A stretch of DNA of 64,000 nucleotides from Amphibacillus jilinensis Y1. Lineage in GTDB: Bacteria > Bacillota > Bacilli > Bacillales > Amphibacillaceae. The stretch spans positions 1 to 64,000 of the forward strand of contig NZ_JH976435.1 in NCBI RefSeq assembly GCF_000306965.1, given 5' to 3'. How positions within the stretch are numbered: the stretch's first letter is position 1; each line of letters begins with the position of its first letter. This document shows, in pieces, positions 60,856 to 64,000 of the stretch. The notes beneath the pieces are model-generated. The model had not been told where the DNA came from. It saw only the letters and a list, made by a program, of their open reading frames with translations, and did no database searches. Position numbers and translations under genes: made by a program.

Positions 60856-61956
60856 TTAACGGAATGGAGGTGAATAAAGAATACCACCATCTGTGTACAA
60901 ATCATTTAAACCTCGATCCAAATTAAAGATAGTATCAGGGCCTAAGTTGCGGTCATAAATTTCTTGATAATTACCTACATGTTCGATGACACGAACAGCA
61001 AATGCATCATCGATGCCTAGCATTTGTCCCAATTCGCCTTCTTGACCCATGAAACGGCGTACAACAGGATCTTCACTATCAAAGAAATCTTCGTAATTTT
61101 CAGAGGTAATGCCTAGTTCTTCAGCCTCAATGGTAGCAAGTGTTACCCATTTGACAATATCAAACCATTGATCATCACCATGTCTAACAGCAGGGCCGAG
61201 TGGTTCTTTAGATAAATTTTCTTCAAGGATAACATGCTGATCAGGATTGGCTAAAGTTGCTTGTCGCGATACAAGCCCAGATTTATCTGTTGTCCACGCA
61301 TCAATATTTCCAGACTCATAAGCTTCTACGACAGCATCACTATCATCGAATAGTACTTGTTCATAAGTAATGCCATACTTTCTAAACTGATCGGCTAGGT
61401 TCGATTCCGTTGTTGTTCCAGTTTCAACACCGATTCGAGCACCTTCAAGTTCTTCCAATGATGTTATACCACTATCACTTCTAACCATGAGACCTTGACC
61501 ATCATAAAACGTTGTTGGTGTAAAGTTAGTACCTAAAGCAACATCACGATCTAAAGTCCAAGTTGTATTTCGAATGAGTACATCAACTTCACCTGTTTGT
61601 AATGCAGTAAATCGTTCTTGTGCCGATAATGGTCTCACTTCAATGGCTTCGGGGTCATCGAAGATAGCTGCCGCCAATGTTTTACCAAAATCAACATCAA
61701 AACCTTCATATTCACCATCAGAATTTAAGTAACCAAATCCAGGTAGTTGATTATTTCCGCCAACAATGACGTAGCCACGATCAAGTATGGTTGCTAATGT
61801 ATCCCCTTCCTCGGTGTCTGGTGCTGAGTCAGCATCATCAACACCTGTTTCTGGATCAGCACTTACAGTGTCCTCGTCTGCACAGCCAACTAAAAAGATA
61901 CCTCCTAGTAAGGTTAACCATAGTAAAAATGTTAAAATGTGTTTAAAATTTCTCAT
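60856..61956 (-). CDS. aapJ: General L-amino acid ABC transporter binding lipoprotein (AapJ-like)
   Basis: The 366-residue lipoprotein has a signal FLLWLTLLGGIFLVGC (lipid-modified Cys about 25), an Asp/Glu-rich linker and the AapJ/BztA fold: YVIVGGNNQLPGFGYLNSDGEYEGFDVDFGKTLAAAIF, then TWTLDRDVALGTNFTPTTFYDGQG and an end of YEIYDRNLGPDT. It binds L-amino acids, often glutamate or aspartate, outside the membrane. It is first in the operon. AapJQMP systems are best known from Proteobacteria, so this copy in a Firmicute is notable. Confidence 0.9.
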   Translation of the reverse strand: MRNFKHILTFLLWLTLLGGIFLVGCADEDTVSADPETGVDDADSAPDTEEGDTLATILDRGYVIVGGNNQLPGFGYLNSDGEYEGFDVDFGKTLAAAIFDDPEAIEVRPLSAQERFTALQTGEVDVLIRNTTWTLDRDVALGTNFTPTTFYDGQGLMVRSDSGITSLEELEGARIGVETGTTTESNLADQFRKYGITYEQVLFDDSDAVVEAYESGNIDAWTTDKSGLVSRQATLANPDQHVILEENLSKEPLGPAVRHGDDQWFDIVKWVTLATIEAEELGITSENYEDFFDSEDPVVRRFMGQEGELGQMLGIDDAFAVRVIEHVGNYQEIYDRNLGPDTIFNLDRGLNDLYTDGGILYSPPFR

Positions 61957-62169
61957 CCCTTAATGCCTCCTTAAATAATTCATTATAATACCTAACATTG
62001 ATTGTAAAGTAGTTAGGATTGTTGATGTATAAAATTGTAAGATTACTTAACGAACTTTTTCTGAAAATTCTGTTTATTGAAGTGGCGTGTAAAGAACTAC
62101 TTGAATGAATCATTCAGAGGAGAGCGATATTGGCTATCTCAGGGGCTATATAGTTGTTCAGAGAAATAA

Positions 62170-62253
62170 CAAAACCACCAGTCTCCGTGAGGGACACTGT
62201 AAAGTTAGCTTAGTTACGTTAACTTTTGCGTCCAATACAGCAACTGGTGGTTT
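62170..62253 (-). terminator. Nested hairpin structure downstream of leuD
   Basis: Outer arms AAACCACCAGT (62171) / ACTGGTGGTTT (62242) enclose a second repeat AAAGTTAGCTTAG / near-complement TTACGTTAACTTT. On the minus strand the outer arm ends in TTTTGTTATTT, compatible with termination of the leu operon. The short frames around it have no ribosome site. Confidence 0.55.
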
Positions 62254-62312
62254 GGATTATTGTTATTTGTTTAGATTAAATAATTGCTAGTCGAAGTTTT
62301 CTTTAAAATTGT

Positions 62313-62903
62313 TTAATAGACAAGGTGTTCTTTTTCGAATGCAGCAATCTTATCGTCATATGTCAGTGTTACGGATATTTCGTCCCAGCCATTCAATAAC
62401 ATTTGTCTTGGATAATCTGCAATCTCAAACGAAGCCTCAAAACCAACATTGTCATAAACTTTTTTCGTTTCAAGGTCAACAGTTAAGTGATACTGATCAG
62501 CTTCAGCGTTTTTGATCAGTTGTTGTGTTTCTGCTTCTTTTAATACCACGGGTAAGATACCATTTTTCGTGCAATTGTTAAAGAAGATGTCAGCGAAACT
62601 AGGTGCAATAATAATTTTAAAACCGAAATCTTCTAATGCCCAAGGTGCATGTTCCCGAGATGATCCACAACCAAAGTTTTCACCACCAACTAGAATTGAA
62701 GCATTTTGATACTTGGGGTGATTGAGTGAGAAATCAGGTCTTGGGCGATCTTTATCATCATAACGCCAATTATAGAAGAGATATTGACCAAATCCTTGTC
62801 GAGAAATACGTTTTAGAAATTGCTTTGGGATAATTTGATCAGTATCCACATTTGCTCGATTTAAGGGGTATACAAGTCCTTTGTGTTGTTTAAGTGCATC
62901 CAT
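62313..62903 (-). CDS. leuD: 3-isopropylmalate dehydratase small subunit
   Basis: The 196-residue LeuD has the family core YPLNRANVDTDQIIPKQFLKRI and ILVGGENFGCGSSREHAPWALEDFGFKIIIAPSFADIFFNN, the swivelling domain that completes the aconitase-like active site. With LeuC it isomerises 2- to 3-isopropylmalate in leucine synthesis. Length is normal. AGGAGG precedes the ATG. It follows leuC by 19 bases. A nested hairpin downstream probably ends the operon. Confidence 0.95.
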   Translation of the reverse strand: MDALKQHKGLVYPLNRANVDTDQIIPKQFLKRISRQGFGQYLFYNWRYDDKDRPRPDFSLNHPKYQNASILVGGENFGCGSSREHAPWALEDFGFKIIIAPSFADIFFNNCTKNGILPVVLKEAETQQLIKNAEADQYHLTVDLETKKVYDNVGFEASFEIADYPRQMLLNGWDEISVTLTYDDKIAAFEKEHLVY

Positions 62904-62922
62904 ATAGCAACTCCTCCTTCAT

Positions 62923-64000
62923 TTATAGTTCAAATGTTCTCACATCAACAAAATGTCCTGCAATAGCAGCAGCCGTTGCCATTTCTGGACTCACCAAGTG
63001 TGTTCTAGCATCTGTTCCTTGTCTACCTTCGAAATTTCGATTAGATGTTGAAGCACAACGTTCACCAGCAGGAACAATATCACCATTCATTGCCAAACAC
63101 ATACTGCAACCTGGTTCTCTCCACTCAAAACCCGCTTCAATAAATAGTTTATCAAGTCCTTTTTCTTCGGCTTTTTGTTTGACTGTTTGAGAGCCAGGCA
63201 CAACAATCGCATGAACACCTTTATTGACTTTTCGCCCTTTAATCACACTTGCTGCCTGTTCTAAATCTTGAAGCCTTGAATTTGTACATGACCCAATAAA
63301 GACATGTTCGATAGGCACAGAAGTGATTGGGGTATTTGGCTCTAATCCCATGTATTCGAGAGCATGTTTGATTTCATTGCGCTGATTGTCATCTTGTGCT
63401 TGATCCGGATGTGGGATAACGCCATTAACAGATAGGCATTGGCTAGGATTCGTTCCCCAAGTTACTTGCGGTTCCACTTCTGATGCATCGAGTGTTACCG
63501 TTCGATCATAGCTAGCACCGTCATCTGTAGCTAATGCTAACCAATCTGTCTTTGCTTGTTCAAACAGCTCACCATCAGGCGTATGTTCGCGTCCAACTAA
63601 GAAATCAATCGTCGTTTGGTCTGGGCTTACTAAACCTGCCCGAGCACCTGCTTCAATTGACATATTACAAATCGTCATCCGACCCTCCATCGAAAGGTTT
63701 CTGACAGCTTCACCAGTATATTCAATAACATAGCCTGTTCCGAAATTAACCCCGTACTTAGCAATTAGAGCTAGGACCAAGTCTTTTGCGGTCACACCTA
63801 ATCCTAAATTTCCGTCTATTTTAACGTTAAGGGTCTTCGGTTTGGCTTGCCAAATCGTTTGGGTTGCTAGCACGTGTTCCACTTCACTTGTTCCGATACC
63901 AAAGGCAAGCGCACCAAATGCCCCATGTGTGGAGGTGTGACTGTCGCCACAAACGATTGTTTTACCGGGTTGAGTTAACCCTAGTTCAGGACCAATAACG
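62923..64000 (-). CDS. leuC: 3-isopropylmalate dehydratase large subunit, 5' part outside window
   Basis: The frame runs off the right edge: upstream of the internal GTG at 63882 it reads [34 protein letters not shown], a hallmark of LeuC. Cysteine ligands of the 4Fe-4S cluster are visible in [12 protein letters not shown] and [11 protein letters not shown], with the C-terminal [17 protein letters not shown]. About 360 of the usual ~470 residues are in view. It is expected to be preceded by leuA and leuB beyond the edge. Confidence 0.95.
   Translation of the reverse strand, partial: VIGPELGLTQPGKTIVCGDSHTSTHGAFGALAFGIGTSEVEHVLATQTIWQAKPKTLNVKIDGNLGLGVTAKDLVLALIAKYGVNFGTGYVIEYTGEAVRNLSMEGRMTICNMSIEAGARAGLVSPDQTTIDFLVGREHTPDGELFEQAKTDWLALATDDGASYDRTVTLDASEVEPQVTWGTNPSQCLSVNGVIPHPDQAQDDNQRNEIKHALEYMGLEPNTPITSVPIEHVFIGSCTNSRLQDLEQAASVIKGRKVNKGVHAIVVPGSQTVKQKAEEKGLDKLFIEAGFEWREPGCSMCLAMNGDIVPAGERCASTSNRNFEGRQGTDARTHLVSPEMATAAAIAGHFVDVRTFEL

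Noticed and set aside
62105-62290. 61-residue plus-strand open frame downstream of leuD
   Set aside because: It coincides with the nested hairpin structure and has no ribosome site.

Overview
This window comes from a low-GC, endospore-forming Firmicute of the Bacillaceae. The evidence is strong AGGAGG-type ribosome sites, frequent TTG/GTG starts, and short genes for an Sda-type sporulation checkpoint protein, a YjcZ-type protein and a YvrJ-type protein. PerR, Fur and probable CstR operators are present. Gene content (oligo-1,6-glucosidases, a short alpha-glucan phosphorylase, phospho-beta-glucoside use, many amino-acid transporters) suggests a sugar-fermenting or facultative member, perhaps of the Amphibacillus/Gracilibacillus/Halobacillus side of the family; that placement is inference. 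No rRNA, tRNA or CRISPR array was seen.

Layout. 1-2.3 kb: end of a cellobiose-type PTS EIIC and a 6-phospho-beta-glucosidase. 2.6-9.4 kb: YczE-like membrane protein, a decayed formylglycine-generating-enzyme gene, an M23 peptidase-like protein, an unrecognised 13-TM-class membrane protein and a YkuI-like EAL protein. 9.5-13.2 kb: YdbT/YdbS PH-domain proteins, a CBS-domain protein and a thioredoxin-like protein. 13.3-16.7 kb: a sulfur/thiol-redox cluster (rhodanese, DUF302, Lgt-like membrane protein, CcdA, TlpA/ResA) behind a probable CstR-controlled promoter. 16.9-18.5 kb: PerR-box promoter, a broken dps followed by an intact dps, and a CheY-like regulator. 18.8-26.8 kb: assorted single genes, an intact IS1182-family element and a cold-shock gene. 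27-38.8 kb: RlmN, an orphan N-hydroxylase, two tandem GH13 alpha-glucosidases, an ABC transporter without binding protein, MetA, DUF1659/DUF2922/YvrJ small genes and HAD phosphatases. 38.9-43.1 kb: a Fur-box operon feoA-feoB-(NAS-like methyltransferase)-(flippase-like protein)-(PssA-like phosphatidyltransferase)-(Cys-rich FeoB partner). 43.3-49.5 kb: M20 peptidase, polar amino-acid ABC transporter, small proteins, Sda and an MhqD-like esterase. 49.5-53.9 kb: a 41-bp tandem repeat, a YtrA-type GntR/ABC operon and an ECF sigma factor. 54.3-64 kb: lactonase, glucan phosphorylase, an AapJQMP-type amino-acid transporter and leuD/leuC (leuC runs off the end).

The most striking non-coding feature is a dispersed element of about 150 bp, in at least sixteen full, partial or miniature copies on both strands. 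It folds as two adjacent hairpins and occurs only between genes. Stem pairs differ between copies yet still pair, several copies carry internal deletions that keep both ends, one copy is split by a 242-bp MITE with IS1182-like ends, and two copies overlap the stop codons of neighbouring genes. Regulatory logic visible in the sequence: iron (Fur) controls feo, peroxide (PerR) controls dps, persulfide stress (CstR-like) probably once controlled the thiol cluster, and sugar operators sit before bglA and the GH13 pair.
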